The notes: generated from the letters alone by a model not told the origin. A stretch of 64,000 bases of DNA from Candidatus Aminicenantota bacterium (GCA_027068075.1 JAMOUJ010000005.1:372001-436000), one strand, 5' to 3'; positions 34,185 through 43,181 are shown, counted from the stretch's first letter. A program made the numbers and translations.

Positions 34185-34886
34185 CTATTTCTTCATCTGA
34201 AATATGGAATCGTCCACCGGGATGTTGATTTCTATTTTGCTTATGGTTACCTGGCTCACTACCTTTCCCCCGGACCTGGTTTCAATGTAGAAGGGGTAGG
34301 TTATCCCGTTCACCTGATTATAGTCTCCGAATACCGTCTCGGCGGTGATCTCTCTTCCCTGTCTCTTGCCGTGGAAATCCATTTTGAGTTCCAGGCCCGT
34401 TTCTTTGTCTATGTAGTAGATCATAATCTCCCCGTTGGGTTTGGTTAGTTTGATTTTGTAAACGGGATTGCCCTCAAACTCCCCCTCCCCCAGAAACTCT
34501 ATCTTGTACCCCAGGTCCTTGTAATAGATGAGAGGATCCTTGAACCAGTTTTGTTCCTTAAACTGTTCCGCCTGCTGAGGGGGCATTGGCTGGGGTTCGG
34601 GGCTTATCATGGGCATTATCCACCAGGCGGTTTTTCCGTCGTAGGCCTGAACTATTTTCTGCCCCTGCACGGTGGTTTCCATCCTTATTTTGTCGGGCAT
34701 TTTCATCCAGGTTTCAAAGGGCATTTCCATCCCCTGGGCGGTGATTTTGCCCACGGCATGAATGGTCTTAATCGCTCTGAGTTTCTCAAGTCCACCCTTG
34801 GCCTTGTAGTTCTTGTTGAGAACATCCTGAAGGGTCACGGCTGAGAGAAAACTCAGCCCCAAGAATAGAGCCAGAACTTTTTTCAT
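34185..34886 (-). CDS. LolA-like outer-membrane lipoprotein-sorting protein
   Basis: A 233-residue protein with a signal peptide (MKKVLALFLGLSFLSAVT). The mature part resembles the LolA/DUF4292 half-barrel: GKITAQGMEMPFETWMKMPD, a long YIDKETGLELKMDF and an end NIPVDDSIFQMK. Members carry lipoproteins or sit in the periplasm as carriers. The ATG follows AGGAGG; a TATAAG on the minus strand at 34911-34906 is a possible -10. It precedes the BNR protein and is likely in the same operon. Confidence 0.75.
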   Translation of the reverse strand: MKKVLALFLGLSFLSAVTLQDVLNKNYKAKGGLEKLRAIKTIHAVGKITAQGMEMPFETWMKMPDKIRMETTVQGQKIVQAYDGKTAWWIMPMISPEPQPMPPQQAEQFKEQNWFKDPLIYYKDLGYKIEFLGEGEFEGNPVYKIKLTKPNGEIMIYYIDKETGLELKMDFHGKRQGREITAETVFGDYNQVNGITYPFYIETRSGGKVVSQVTISKIEINIPVDDSIFQMKK

Positions 34887-34938
34887 GGTTCACCTCCTTT
34901 TAAATCTTATACGGATTTTCCACCTCTTTGTTTTGAAT

Positions 34939-34944
34939 TATAAT
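34939..34944 (+). promoter_or_regulatory. -10 element of nth
   Basis: TATAAT ends exactly 7 nt before the nth ATG. There is no ribosome site and no recognisable -35, so a leaderless transcript is likely. Confidence 0.6.
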
Positions 34945-34951
34945 TTCCTGG

Positions 34952-35611
34952 ATGAAGGAAAAGATAGAGAAGGTTTATCAGATCCTTCGGAGGGAAATTC
35001 CCCTCCCGGCTAAAAAGAAACTCCCTCCGGTGGAGGAACTCGTCCTCACCATACTCTCCCAGAACACTTCCGACAGAAACAGAGACCGGGCCTGGGCAAA
35101 ACTACGGGAGAAATTCCCCACCTTGGAGGCCCTGGCAGAGGCTCCCCTGGAGGAAATAGAGGAGGCCATCAGGCCGGCGGGGCTTTACAGGCAAAAGGCC
35201 AGGAGCATAAAAAAGGCCTTAAAAAGTTTGCGGGAGAAGTTCGGAACCTTGGAAATACCCCTCCGGGGAGAAGATGCCTACGAATTTCTCCTTTCCCTGG
35301 ACGGGGTGGGTCCCAAGACCGCTGCGGTGGTGAGCCTTTTTTCCCTTGGTCATCCGCATTTTCCCGTGGATACCCACATCTTCAGGGTTTCCAATAGGAT
35401 CCCCCTGGTGGAGGGAAAATCCAGGGAAAAGGTCCAGGAGCAATTGAATCAGGTGGTTCCCGACGGCATAAAGGAGGAGTTTCACCTTTTGCTTATAGAA
35501 CTGGGCCGAAGGTATTGCAGGCCAAAACCCCGGTGCGAGAAATGCCCCCTGAGGGGTTTATGCCGATTCGCCGCCCTCCACGGCCTCCAGCCAGGCCAGG
35601 GCCAGGTCTGA
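34952..35611 (+). CDS. nth: Endonuclease III (DNA glycosylase/AP lyase)
   Basis: A 219-residue base-excision repair enzyme for oxidised pyrimidines. The HhH-GPD catalytic residues are visible: Lys122 (LDGVGPKTAAVV) and Asp140 (FPVDTHIFRV). The 4Fe-4S cluster cysteines are C189-x5-C195-x2-C198-x5-C204, one residue shorter in the first spacing than in the E. coli enzyme. The last 54 nt overlap the tail of the convergent HerA-like gene. TATAAT ends 7 nt before the ATG; no ribosome site. Confidence 0.95.
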   Translation: MKEKIEKVYQILRREIPLPAKKKLPPVEELVLTILSQNTSDRNRDRAWAKLREKFPTLEALAEAPLEEIEEAIRPAGLYRQKARSIKKALKSLREKFGTLEIPLRGEDAYEFLLSLDGVGPKTAAVVSLFSLGHPHFPVDTHIFRVSNRIPLVEGKSREKVQEQLNQVVPDGIKEEFHLLLIELGRRYCRPKPRCEKCPLRGLCRFAALHGLQPGQGQV

Positions 35612-37867
35612 AATTATCACATCGTTTCTTTCCAGGGTAACTGGGTGTTCTCTTATGTCCTCCGCCATCCGGGCGTATTTTTCCTTGAGCATGGCCTCTT
35701 CCTTTTCCATCTCTTCCTGGAGCAGGGAAATTCTCTCCTTGATGTCCTCTATCCTTTCCTGGATGCTTTCCATTTTGTGCTTGGTCTCGGCGGTCATCCT
35801 TCTCCTCCTGGCCGTCCTGGTAAGCACGGTGGTGGGCTTTCTTCCCAGGGCCAGACCCAGGAGAATTTCCCCGATGGAAAGGGCCTCCTCGGCGGCCCTG
35901 CCCTTGTATCTGGCCTTCAGGCCCTCCAGGCGGGCCTGGGCAGAGCGCAGTTTTGTTTCCAGGCTCTGAAGTTTACGGGAGTATTTATCCTTGATCTTTT
36001 CCATCTCCCTCCTCATCCTTCCCTGGGCCGCCTCCCTGCACCTGAGTTCAAAGGCAGCCCTGTCTTCCCCCATCTGGCTTATCAGTTTTAAGGAGGGATT
36101 TCTGTAAAGGATTATTTTTTTCGTGGCTATAAGATGGTCCTTAATCCTTTTCTTTAGGGAATTTATGGTCTTGACGGTCAGGGAAGCGGGCAGGGGGAGG
36201 AAACGGGCGCCCTCCCCTGGTTTTTCCCGGAGTTCCCCCTGGAATTCCTCCATGCGTTCCCCCTTCAGGTCCGTGGCCAGCCGCAATTTTTCCCTCTGAT
36301 AAAAGCCGAACCTCGGTTCGTCAAAGAGCACCTCCACGGAGGCCAGCAGGTGGGGAGAGTAAAGCGGGCGCGGGCTGTCCGTGTCTTCGTAGAAAACATC
36401 CAGACCCGCAGGGGAGGCAGGGGGGTAGGAGAGGTAGTTCTCCTGAGCCGGGGTTTTCTCCACCCTGGGGGTGGGGGCCGGTTTACCCTGATTGAGGGAT
36501 TTTATCTGGAGCCTGGTCAGGGGACCTGCCAGATAGGACATGGCCCATCGGGTCTTGAAAATCTGAGGCCCCTTTCCCTTGGCGTCGTGAAGGAGAAAAA
36601 CCCTGGAGGAGAGTCCCTGAAGTATTCTGGCCAGTTCCCCCCGGTTTATTTCAACGCCCTGGGAGGTGATGGCCCCTTCCAGGCCCTCCAGCACCCTTTC
36701 CCGGTCCCCTTCCGCCTGGAGTTTTCCTATAAACCAGGTCCCTATATTCGTAAGTCCCTTGTAATCTATGTCCTTGGGGTTCTGGGTGACCAGAACCACC
36801 CCCAGCCCGAAGGCCCGGGCCTGTTTCAGGAGCAGGAGGAGTGGATTTTTAGAGGGGGGATTGTAGGGATATGGGGGAAGGTAACCGTAAATTTCGTCCA
36901 TGTAGAGGATGTATTTCAACTGGGAGGAACCGGGAAGGGTCCTAACGAAGGAAAGCACCTCGTTGAAGAGGAGGCTGACGAAGAACATCCTCTCCCTTTC
37001 CGAAAGGTGGGAAATGTAGAAGATGTTGATGGGCGTTTTTCCGTCTCCCCGGTAAAGGGTGGAGGCATCCAGGGCTTCTCCTTGCCTCCACAGTCTGAAG
37101 TTGGGCGAGGCCACCAGGTTGTTCATCTTCAGGGCCAGGGCAAGCCTCTCCTGGGGTGGGAAGATGGTGTCTATGTCAAAGACTCCCATTTTCTTTATGG
37201 GAGGCTGCTGTATGGCCAATATTAAGTCCTCCAGGGTGATTCCCCGGCCCATGCGCCAGAAGTATTCAATGATGGTGGAGAGGAAAATGTGGGCGGGGTT
37301 TTTCAGGGGGTCCGCCTCTTCTCCCAGTAGATTCAATAGGGCGGATACGGAGTTTTTGATTTTTTCCAGGTAGAGTTCCGGGTCCTGGTTGAAGTCCGTC
37401 GGGGGTTTTTCAAAACCGCTTATTATGTTGACCTGTAGACCTGCGGTGGAGCCGGGGGTGAAGATTCTCACCCGAACCTTCTCCCTGAATTCCCTGAGTC
37501 TCTCCGGGGTTATGTCCCAGGATTGGAGCCCGTTTCTCCACTTTTCCGCCATTTCCCGGGCGTATTCTTCCCTGGTTTTCCCCTTGATGGAGGCCTCCTC
37601 CTGGGAAATCCAGGGGAGGAAGTCCTCTGGTTTCAGATCCGGAAAGACCAGGGCCAGGTTGGAGACATCTCCCTTGGGGTCAATGGCGATTATGGGTATG
37701 TTCTGAAGGGCTGCTTCCTCCAGCAGGTCTATACACAGACCCGTTTTTCCGCTCCCCGTCATTCCGAAGACTACGGCGTGGGTGGTGAGGTGGGAGGATT
37801 TGTAAAGCAGTTTTTCCCCTAAATTTTCCCCGTCAAATTTTTTGCCGAGATAGAATTTTCCTTCCAT
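35558..37867 (-). CDS. HerA-like ATPase (DUF87/FtsK-HerA superfamily)
   Basis: A 769-residue P-loop ATPase. Walker A is FGMTGSGKTG (about residues 34-43), followed by IIAIDPKGDVSNLA, and Walker B is YILYMDEIYGYLPP. The C-terminal 170 residues are strongly charged and coiled-coil-like. HerA-type ATPases translocate DNA with the NurA nuclease or act in plasmid/defence systems; no NurA is beside it. The ATG has no ribosome site; TGGTAGAAT ends 6 nt upstream, inside the comEC tail. Function beyond an ATP-driven DNA or protein motor is unknown. Confidence 0.8.
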   Translation of the reverse strand: MEGKFYLGKKFDGENLGEKLLYKSSHLTTHAVVFGMTGSGKTGLCIDLLEEAALQNIPIIAIDPKGDVSNLALVFPDLKPEDFLPWISQEEASIKGKTREEYAREMAEKWRNGLQSWDITPERLREFREKVRVRIFTPGSTAGLQVNIISGFEKPPTDFNQDPELYLEKIKNSVSALLNLLGEEADPLKNPAHIFLSTIIEYFWRMGRGITLEDLILAIQQPPIKKMGVFDIDTIFPPQERLALALKMNNLVASPNFRLWRQGEALDASTLYRGDGKTPINIFYISHLSERERMFFVSLLFNEVLSFVRTLPGSSQLKYILYMDEIYGYLPPYPYNPPSKNPLLLLLKQARAFGLGVVLVTQNPKDIDYKGLTNIGTWFIGKLQAEGDRERVLEGLEGAITSQGVEINRGELARILQGLSSRVFLLHDAKGKGPQIFKTRWAMSYLAGPLTRLQIKSLNQGKPAPTPRVEKTPAQENYLSYPPASPAGLDVFYEDTDSPRPLYSPHLLASVEVLFDEPRFGFYQREKLRLATDLKGERMEEFQGELREKPGEGARFLPLPASLTVKTINSLKKRIKDHLIATKKIILYRNPSLKLISQMGEDRAAFELRCREAAQGRMRREMEKIKDKYSRKLQSLETKLRSAQARLEGLKARYKGRAAEEALSIGEILLGLALGRKPTTVLTRTARRRRMTAETKHKMESIQERIEDIKERISLLQEEMEKEEAMLKEKYARMAEDIREHPVTLERNDVIISDLALAWLEAVEGGESA

Positions 37868-37873
37868 GAAAAT

Positions 37874-37882
37874 ATTCTACCA
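37874..37882 (-). promoter_or_regulatory. Extended -10 element before the HerA-like gene
   Basis: TGGTAGAAT on the minus strand ends 6 nt before the ATG at 37867 and lies between the comEC stop and the start codon. It could give a leaderless transcript independent of the upstream operon. Confidence 0.5.
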
Positions 37883-40027
37883 GGAGGAGCACGGAAGACA
37901 AGTGTCCACTCCCTTCTCTCGTATTCTAACGGCTCCGCATCGGGATGTGAGAAACACCTTCTTTGAAAACCTTTTCAGCCTTTGCAGGGTTTGAGGGTGT
38001 GGAAAACCGTAGGGATTGTTCTCTCCGCATGAGATGATGGAGTACACGGGGAGGGTTCTTTTCAAGAAATCTTCGCTGGAACTTTTTCTGCTCCCGTGGT
38101 GGGCCACCTTGAGAATTCGGATTCTCTCCAGTTGAGGGAGGATTTCCGCTTCCTCCTCATGACCGATATCTCCGGAGAGGAGAACGCTTTGCTCCCCGTG
38201 CTTTACCAGGAGAACCAGGGAATCGGAATTTTCCGGGGGACCCGGGGGCAGGGAGGGCGGCCAGAGAACCCTGATGGTGCAACTTCCGATTTTCAGCACA
38301 TCCCCCCTTTTTAAAGAATAGGAGCGGCGGGCCAGGGAAGTAATCTTTCCGAAGAGAGGGCTCTGGGCCTTCCTGGAGTAAAAGACTTTCTTTACCTTGA
38401 AATTCCTTGCCACCGCCACCAGGCCGCCGGCGTGGTCGGGATGAAAGTGGGAGACGAAGACCGCATCCAGGTCCTTCAGGCCCTGGGCCCATAGGGCTCT
38501 GGATGTTACGAATTCCCCCACATAATCCCTGTCCTTACCTCCTCCCCCGTCGTAGAGGAAAGCGGAGGGGGGGCATTTCACCAGAACCGAGTCCCCCTGG
38601 CCCACATCCAGAAACACCACTTCAAAGGAGGTGAGTTTTGTGGAGGGGAAAAACAAGAGAAAAAGGACGGAGGCGAGGAAAAGGGGTTTTTTTCTTGAGA
38701 GGATCAGAATAGCCGCCGCCCCGAGAACCAGGAGGATGGGAAGGTCGGGCACCGTCAAAACAGTGGAAGAAAATCTGTCCAGGGAAAGGAGAACATCTAT
38801 AAGAAACTTAGAGACCGTCAGAAGGGGCGAAAGCCCCAGGAGGCCCCCCGAGGACAGGAGGATAATGGGTGGGACCAGGGCGGTCCCTATGAGGTTGGTC
38901 AGAGGGGCAAGGAGGTTTATCCGGTGAAAGTGGTAAAGGGAGAGGGGTAAGGAGAAAAAGAAGGCCACCGTAGAGAAGAAGAGGGTCTTGGAAAGGACGG
39001 GGAGGTTTCTCAGGCGGGGAATAAACAGTATGAGGCCCAGGGAAACGAAGTAGGTGAGTTGAAAGCCCGCCGAAAGGAAGGCCAGGGGATTTGCCAGGAG
39101 GGAAACTATCAGGGAAAGGGAGATGATGTTTATGAGGTTGATGTCCCTCTCAAGAATTTTCCCCAGAATAACCAGAAGGGCCATAAAGGTGGCCCTGTTT
39201 ACCGATGGGGAGGGCTCCACCCAGAGGTAGAAGAGAATCAGGAAAAGGGCGGTGGCCCAGAGCCTCAGTTTTTTGCGGTAAAAAACCAGGCCCAGAACTG
39301 TCCAGATAAAGAAGGAGAAAAGGGCTATGTGGGCCCCGGAAATGGCCATGAGGTGGTAAATTCCCGCCCTTCTGAGGGCCTGTCCTTCTTCGTTGCCCAT
39401 GGGATAGCGCTGACCCAGGACCAGGGCTGAGATGATCCCGGAATAGGGAGAAGGAAGGGAGGATGCCTTCAGGGAGGCCTTCTCCTTGAGTTCGTAAAGG
39501 GGCCTCAGGATAGGGAAGGGAAAGGCGGTGCCGGTTTTCTTGAAAAACAATGTGGATTTGGAGGAGGCGAAAAAACTGAGGCCGCTGGAGAATCGGAACC
39601 GATTTTCCACCCCGAAATTACAGGGATGCTCCCAGGGATAGGGCATTATGGAGGTGAAAATCCTGTCCCCCCTCCAGTAATTCTTCAGCCTTCCCCTGAC
39701 GGTAAGGAGGACTTTCCCCTGGGGGATTTTCAGGAGTAACCTGGTTTTTTCCCCTTGATATTCAGGGTTTTTCAGGAGTTTTCCATTTACATCCGTGTAT
39801 TGGTATGGGGTGAAGTTCGGTCGGTTGATGTGGACCAGTCTACGGATGGAAAGGTTTTCTCCCAGGAAGAAGAGTAAGGCCAGAATAAAGAACCACCTCG
39901 TTTTGCCCCTGGACCCCAAGGCCAGAACTCCGCAGACAAGGAGCAGGACCAGGGGATATTCTACCCCGAAGAGGAAGCCGGCTATGTTTCCTGCCAGAAG
40001 GGCCAGGGCCGGTAGGGTTAAGGGCAT
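37877..40027 (-). CDS. comEC: DNA internalization protein ComEC/Rec2
   Basis: A 716-residue membrane channel for single-stranded DNA uptake in natural transformation. N-terminal hydrophobic segments and an OB-like part are followed by the competence core (YRRAGIYHLM-type region with LMAISGAHIALFSFF) and about ten more membrane spans. The C-terminal metallo-beta-lactamase-like domain has VFVSHFHPDHAGG and LLSGDIGHEEEAEIL and may degrade the non-transported strand. No other competence gene is in the window, so transformability is unproven. It follows the Nudix gene with a 1-nt overlap. Confidence 0.93.
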   Translation of the reverse strand: MPLTLPALALLAGNIAGFLFGVEYPLVLLLVCGVLALGSRGKTRWFFILALLFFLGENLSIRRLVHINRPNFTPYQYTDVNGKLLKNPEYQGEKTRLLLKIPQGKVLLTVRGRLKNYWRGDRIFTSIMPYPWEHPCNFGVENRFRFSSGLSFFASSKSTLFFKKTGTAFPFPILRPLYELKEKASLKASSLPSPYSGIISALVLGQRYPMGNEEGQALRRAGIYHLMAISGAHIALFSFFIWTVLGLVFYRKKLRLWATALFLILFYLWVEPSPSVNRATFMALLVILGKILERDINLINIISLSLIVSLLANPLAFLSAGFQLTYFVSLGLILFIPRLRNLPVLSKTLFFSTVAFFFSLPLSLYHFHRINLLAPLTNLIGTALVPPIILLSSGGLLGLSPLLTVSKFLIDVLLSLDRFSSTVLTVPDLPILLVLGAAAILILSRKKPLFLASVLFLLFFPSTKLTSFEVVFLDVGQGDSVLVKCPPSAFLYDGGGGKDRDYVGEFVTSRALWAQGLKDLDAVFVSHFHPDHAGGLVAVARNFKVKKVFYSRKAQSPLFGKITSLARRSYSLKRGDVLKIGSCTIRVLWPPSLPPGPPENSDSLVLLVKHGEQSVLLSGDIGHEEEAEILPQLERIRILKVAHHGSRKSSSEDFLKRTLPVYSIISCGENNPYGFPHPQTLQRLKRFSKKVFLTSRCGAVRIREKGVDTCLPCSSW

Positions 40028-40404
40028 CAGGGTTTTTTAAGCGTTTTGATGAGTTTTTCGTCCGCCGGGGAGAGGGGATATCGGAACAGATCCTCCCATT
40101 TTACCCACTCCACCCGGGTATGGCTGCTCTTCCGTTTCATTTTGCCCAGGGGGGTGCACAGGTAGGCAACCAAGTCTATGTTGATGTCCGGATATCGGTG
40201 GTGAACTTTTCCAAGGAATCGCTCTACCTTTACTTCCATGGCGAATTCTTCTTGAAATTCCCTTTTAAGGGCATCCTCGTCCCTTTCCCCGGGTTCCACT
40301 TTTCCCCCGGGAAATTCCCACAATCCCCTTCTTTCCCCGTCCTTCCTTTGACCTATAAGAACTCTGCCCCGGGAATCCTTTACAATTCCAGCGACTACCC
40401 TCAC
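40027..40404 (-). CDS. Nudix hydrolase (MutT-like)
   Basis: A 125-residue pyrophosphohydrolase. The Nudix box is GKVEPGERDEDALKREFQEE; its catalytic Glu residues are intact, but the final Gly of the consensus is Ala. The N-terminal VVAGIVKDSRGRVLIGQRK and ...GLWEFPGG are MutT-like, suggesting oxidised-nucleotide cleaning. It overlaps the oxidoreductase gamma-subunit stop by 4 nt and lies last before comEC in the operon. Confidence 0.88.
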   Translation of the reverse strand: MRVVAGIVKDSRGRVLIGQRKDGERRGLWEFPGGKVEPGERDEDALKREFQEEFAMEVKVERFLGKVHHRYPDINIDLVAYLCTPLGKMKRKSSHTRVEWVKWEDLFRYPLSPADEKLIKTLKKP

Positions 40405-40940
40405 ACCAGGGTGTATCCTAATCGGACCGCCTTGAGGTTTATCTCTTCGTAACCCCTGGGGACCCTTTTGGGAATGAAGTCCTCCAGTTCCTCCCTGGTC
40501 AACAGCCCGGTGAGTTTTGCCGTGACGGCGAGGCTCAGGGTGGAGACGGTAACCACATTGCCTATTTCCTTGGCAGCGGTTTCTATCAGGGGGATCCTGT
40601 AGATGCGGTATTTCGGGTCGTTGAACTCCTCCACCAGGTTGGAGTCAAGCACTATGATGGCCCCCTCCTTTATGTCCTGAAAATAGGTTCTGAAGGATTT
40701 TTCGCTGGTGGAAAGATAATAATCCACGCTGGTAGTTTTGGGGAAATAGATGGGGTTTTTGTCCACGATTACATCCACCTTGGTGGGACCTCCCCTCACC
40801 TGGGCGGTGTAGCGGGGACTGTGGATGGCGTAAAGCCCCTTATACTGAACCACGGCCTCTGCCAGCATGGCTCCGGCGGTGATAATTCCCTGTCCCCCTA
40901 TGGCGCTGAAGCGCAGTTCGTAATGGGTTATTTCCTTCAT
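40401..40940 (-). CDS. korC: 2-oxoacid:ferredoxin oxidoreductase, gamma subunit
   Basis: A 179-residue subunit with the family start RFSAIGGQGIITAGAMLAEA and block YAIHSPRYTAQVRGGPTKVDV. In the four-subunit enzyme it completes the complex that oxidatively decarboxylates 2-oxoacids, reducing ferredoxin. The gene order ferredoxin-alpha-beta-gamma matches the OorDABC-type 2-oxoglutarate enzyme. Each gene overlaps the next by 4 nt. Substrate assignment (2-oxoglutarate versus branched-chain 2-oxoacids) is inference. Confidence 0.85.
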   Translation of the reverse strand: MKEITHYELRFSAIGGQGIITAGAMLAEAVVQYKGLYAIHSPRYTAQVRGGPTKVDVIVDKNPIYFPKTTSVDYYLSTSEKSFRTYFQDIKEGAIIVLDSNLVEEFNDPKYRIYRIPLIETAAKEIGNVVTVSTLSLAVTAKLTGLLTREELEDFIPKRVPRGYEEINLKAVRLGYTLV

Positions 40941-41752
40941 TTCTTTCCCCCTGCCCGTTGTATTAATTCCTCGTAAAGTTCGGTGTACTCCTTCCTCTCT
41001 TTATCTTCGTGGAAAACCCCCAGGATGATCTTATCCTTTATCTCCTCGGGGTCCTTCCGTTTGGCCACATTCATGGGGATAATTCTGTCGTTGATCCACC
41101 GGAGCATGGTTATCTGGTCCTTGAGTTTGTTTCTTCGTCCCAGGTTTATGTGGCAGTTGGATATGGCCTCCACCACGGAGAATCCCTTGTGCTGGAAGGA
41201 ACGCTCTATGAGTTTGGCCAGGTTTCTGGGGCGGGTGACCGATTCCCTGGCCACGAAGGTGGCCCCGGCGGCGATGGCCAGTTTTACCACATCAAAATTG
41301 GGCTCTATGTTTCCGTAAGGGGTGGTCTGCGTCCTGAACATCTGGGGTGTCGTGGGGGAGACCTGGCCTCCGGTCATTCCGTAAACCGAGTTGTTTATGA
41401 TTATGAGTTTGATGTCAATATTTCTCCGGGCTGCGTGGATGAAGTGGTTCCCCCCTATGGCCAGGGCATCTCCGTCGCCGCTCACCACCACCACATGTTT
41501 TTCGGGCCTTGCCAATTTTACTCCGGTGGCGAAGGCCAGGGGTCTCCCGTGGGTGGTGTGCATGGTATTGGCGTTTACATAGGTGGACATCCTTCCGGAG
41601 CATCCGATCCCGGTAATGAAGGCAATGTCTTCCCTTTTCCACTTGAGGGCGTCAAAGGCCCTGACCATGGCCTGCATGATGGTTCCTATGCCGCATCCCG
41701 GACACCAGGAGTGGGGAAGTTTGAAGGTCCTTACATAATCCATATAACTCAT
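40937..41752 (-). CDS. korB: 2-oxoacid:ferredoxin oxidoreductase, beta (TPP-binding) subunit
   Basis: A 271-residue thiamine-diphosphate subunit. The TPP motif GDGDALAIGGNHFIHAARRN is clear and is followed by INNSVYGMTGGQVSPTT. N-terminal HSWCPGCGIGTI cysteines help hold an iron-sulfur cluster. Size and order fit the beta subunit of 2-oxoglutarate:ferredoxin oxidoreductase. Cytoplasmic. Confidence 0.9.
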   Translation of the reverse strand: MSYMDYVRTFKLPHSWCPGCGIGTIMQAMVRAFDALKWKREDIAFITGIGCSGRMSTYVNANTMHTTHGRPLAFATGVKLARPEKHVVVVSGDGDALAIGGNHFIHAARRNIDIKLIIINNSVYGMTGGQVSPTTPQMFRTQTTPYGNIEPNFDVVKLAIAAGATFVARESVTRPRNLAKLIERSFQHKGFSVVEAISNCHINLGRRNKLKDQITMLRWINDRIIPMNVAKRKDPEEIKDKIILGVFHEDKERKEYTELYEELIQRAGGKK

Positions 41753-42873
41753 AATTCCTCCCTCAACTTTTCCGTGAATTCCACGGGGCTTATGGGGGTG
41801 CCGTCGGCCTTAAGCAGGGTGGCCACATCCCGGCGGAGGACCCTTTCCACTTCGTAGACCATCTGTCCCAGGTTCATCTCCGCCACCAGTACCTTTTTCT
41901 TGCCCACGGCCCTCTTCAGGGGTTTGTCAGGGAAGGGCCAGAGGGTGATGGGCCTGAAAAGCCCAACCTTCTCCCCTTCGGCCCTCAGGCGGTCTATGGC
42001 TTCCTTGGCGGCTCTGGCCACGGAACCGTAGGCGAAGACCACCAGTTCCGCATCCTCCACCAGGTAGGACTCGTTCTTCCATATTTTTTCTTTGTGCTTT
42101 TCTATTTTTGCTTCCCTCAGATGGGATAAATAGGCCACCTTTTCCGGGTCCGTGGTGGGAAAGCCCATTTCGTCGTGGGCCAGACTCTCAAAGTGAAAAT
42201 TGTATCCCTGGAAAAAATTGGGAAGAAGGGGGGGGTCTCCTTCGTGTCTTTCGTAGGTGTAGAAATCCAGCCGATCCAGACCCGAAGGGGGAAGTTTTCT
42301 TTCCTCCAGCGTGATTTCGTCCTCCTCGGGAACCTCCACCACCTCGTAAGTGTGGGCGAGGATTTCGTCCAGGAGGAGAATTACCGGGTTTCTATACCTT
42401 TCCGCCAGGTTGAAGGCCCTTATGGTTTCCATGTAAATCTCCGTGGGAAAGGCCGGGGCCAGCACTATTATGGGATGGTCTCCGTGGGTTCCCCACCTGG
42501 CCTGCATGACATCCCCCTGGGCGGGATGGGTGGGGAGTCCAGTGGAGGGGCCTCCCCTCATTACATTCACGATGACCACGGGAACCTCCATCATGCAGGC
42601 AAGGCCGATGTGTTCCTGTTTCAGGGAAAACCCTGGGCCGGAGGTGGCGGTCATGGACTTCATCCCCGCCACCGAAGCCCCTATGGCCGCAGCCATGGAG
42701 GCGATTTCGTCCTCCATCTGGATGAATTTCCCCCCTACCCTGGGAAGAAGTTTGGACATTTCCGCCGCCAGTTCAGAGGAGGGGGTTATGGGGTATCCAG
42801 CGTAGAACCTGCATCCTGCGGCTATGGCGGCGTGGGCCACGGTTTCGTTCCCGGGCATAACCACCTTCTTCAT
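41749..42873 (-). CDS. korA: 2-oxoacid:ferredoxin oxidoreductase, alpha subunit
   Basis: A 374-residue subunit. It begins GNETVAHAAIAAGCRFYAGYPITPSSE, a hallmark of alpha subunits, and has the conserved ATSGPGFSLKQEHIG region, MRGGPSTGLPT, and a C-terminal EMNLGQM stretch. Length (374) equals that of the characterised OorA family. It overlaps the ferredoxin and beta-subunit genes by 4 nt each. Central carbon metabolism, ferredoxin-linked. Confidence 0.9.
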   Translation of the reverse strand: MKKVVMPGNETVAHAAIAAGCRFYAGYPITPSSELAAEMSKLLPRVGGKFIQMEDEIASMAAAIGASVAGMKSMTATSGPGFSLKQEHIGLACMMEVPVVIVNVMRGGPSTGLPTHPAQGDVMQARWGTHGDHPIIVLAPAFPTEIYMETIRAFNLAERYRNPVILLLDEILAHTYEVVEVPEEDEITLEERKLPPSGLDRLDFYTYERHEGDPPLLPNFFQGYNFHFESLAHDEMGFPTTDPEKVAYLSHLREAKIEKHKEKIWKNESYLVEDAELVVFAYGSVARAAKEAIDRLRAEGEKVGLFRPITLWPFPDKPLKRAVGKKKVLVAEMNLGQMVYEVERVLRRDVATLLKADGTPISPVEFTEKLREEL

Positions 42874-43154
42874 TTCTCCTCCTTCCTTTCCTTTATTTCA
42901 ATGGCGAAGTCCGGACACTGATAAACGCAGAAGTTGCAAAGGGTGCAGTATTCGGGGGCCACGGCTTCTGCGGAGTAGTTGTATATATTTTTCTTGTTCT
43001 CCACCATTTCCAAAACCCCGGTGGGACACACGAAGACGCAGAGGGCACAACTTTTACACAGGTCTGGATTGATTATAATTTCCACATTCTTGTTGTAGGG
43101 TTTTTTCCGCCTTTTTCGGACTTCAATGTTTAATTCCTCAATTACATTACCCAT
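42870..43154 (-). CDS. korD: Two-[4Fe-4S] ferredoxin subunit of the 2-oxoacid oxidoreductase
   Basis: A 94-residue electron carrier. Two clusters are evident: CKSCALCVFVCP and CTLCNFCVYQCP, each C-x2-C-x2-C-x3-CP. It is the first gene of the operon; a TTGAAA-N17-TATAAT promoter lies upstream, and the ATG follows a GGGAGG ribosome site. Confidence 0.92.
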   Translation of the reverse strand: MGNVIEELNIEVRKRRKKPYNKNVEIIINPDLCKSCALCVFVCPTGVLEMVENKKNIYNYSAEAVAPEYCTLCNFCVYQCPDFAIEIKERKEEK

Positions 43155-43181
43155 GTTTATAACCTCCCATCAAAGACAGAA

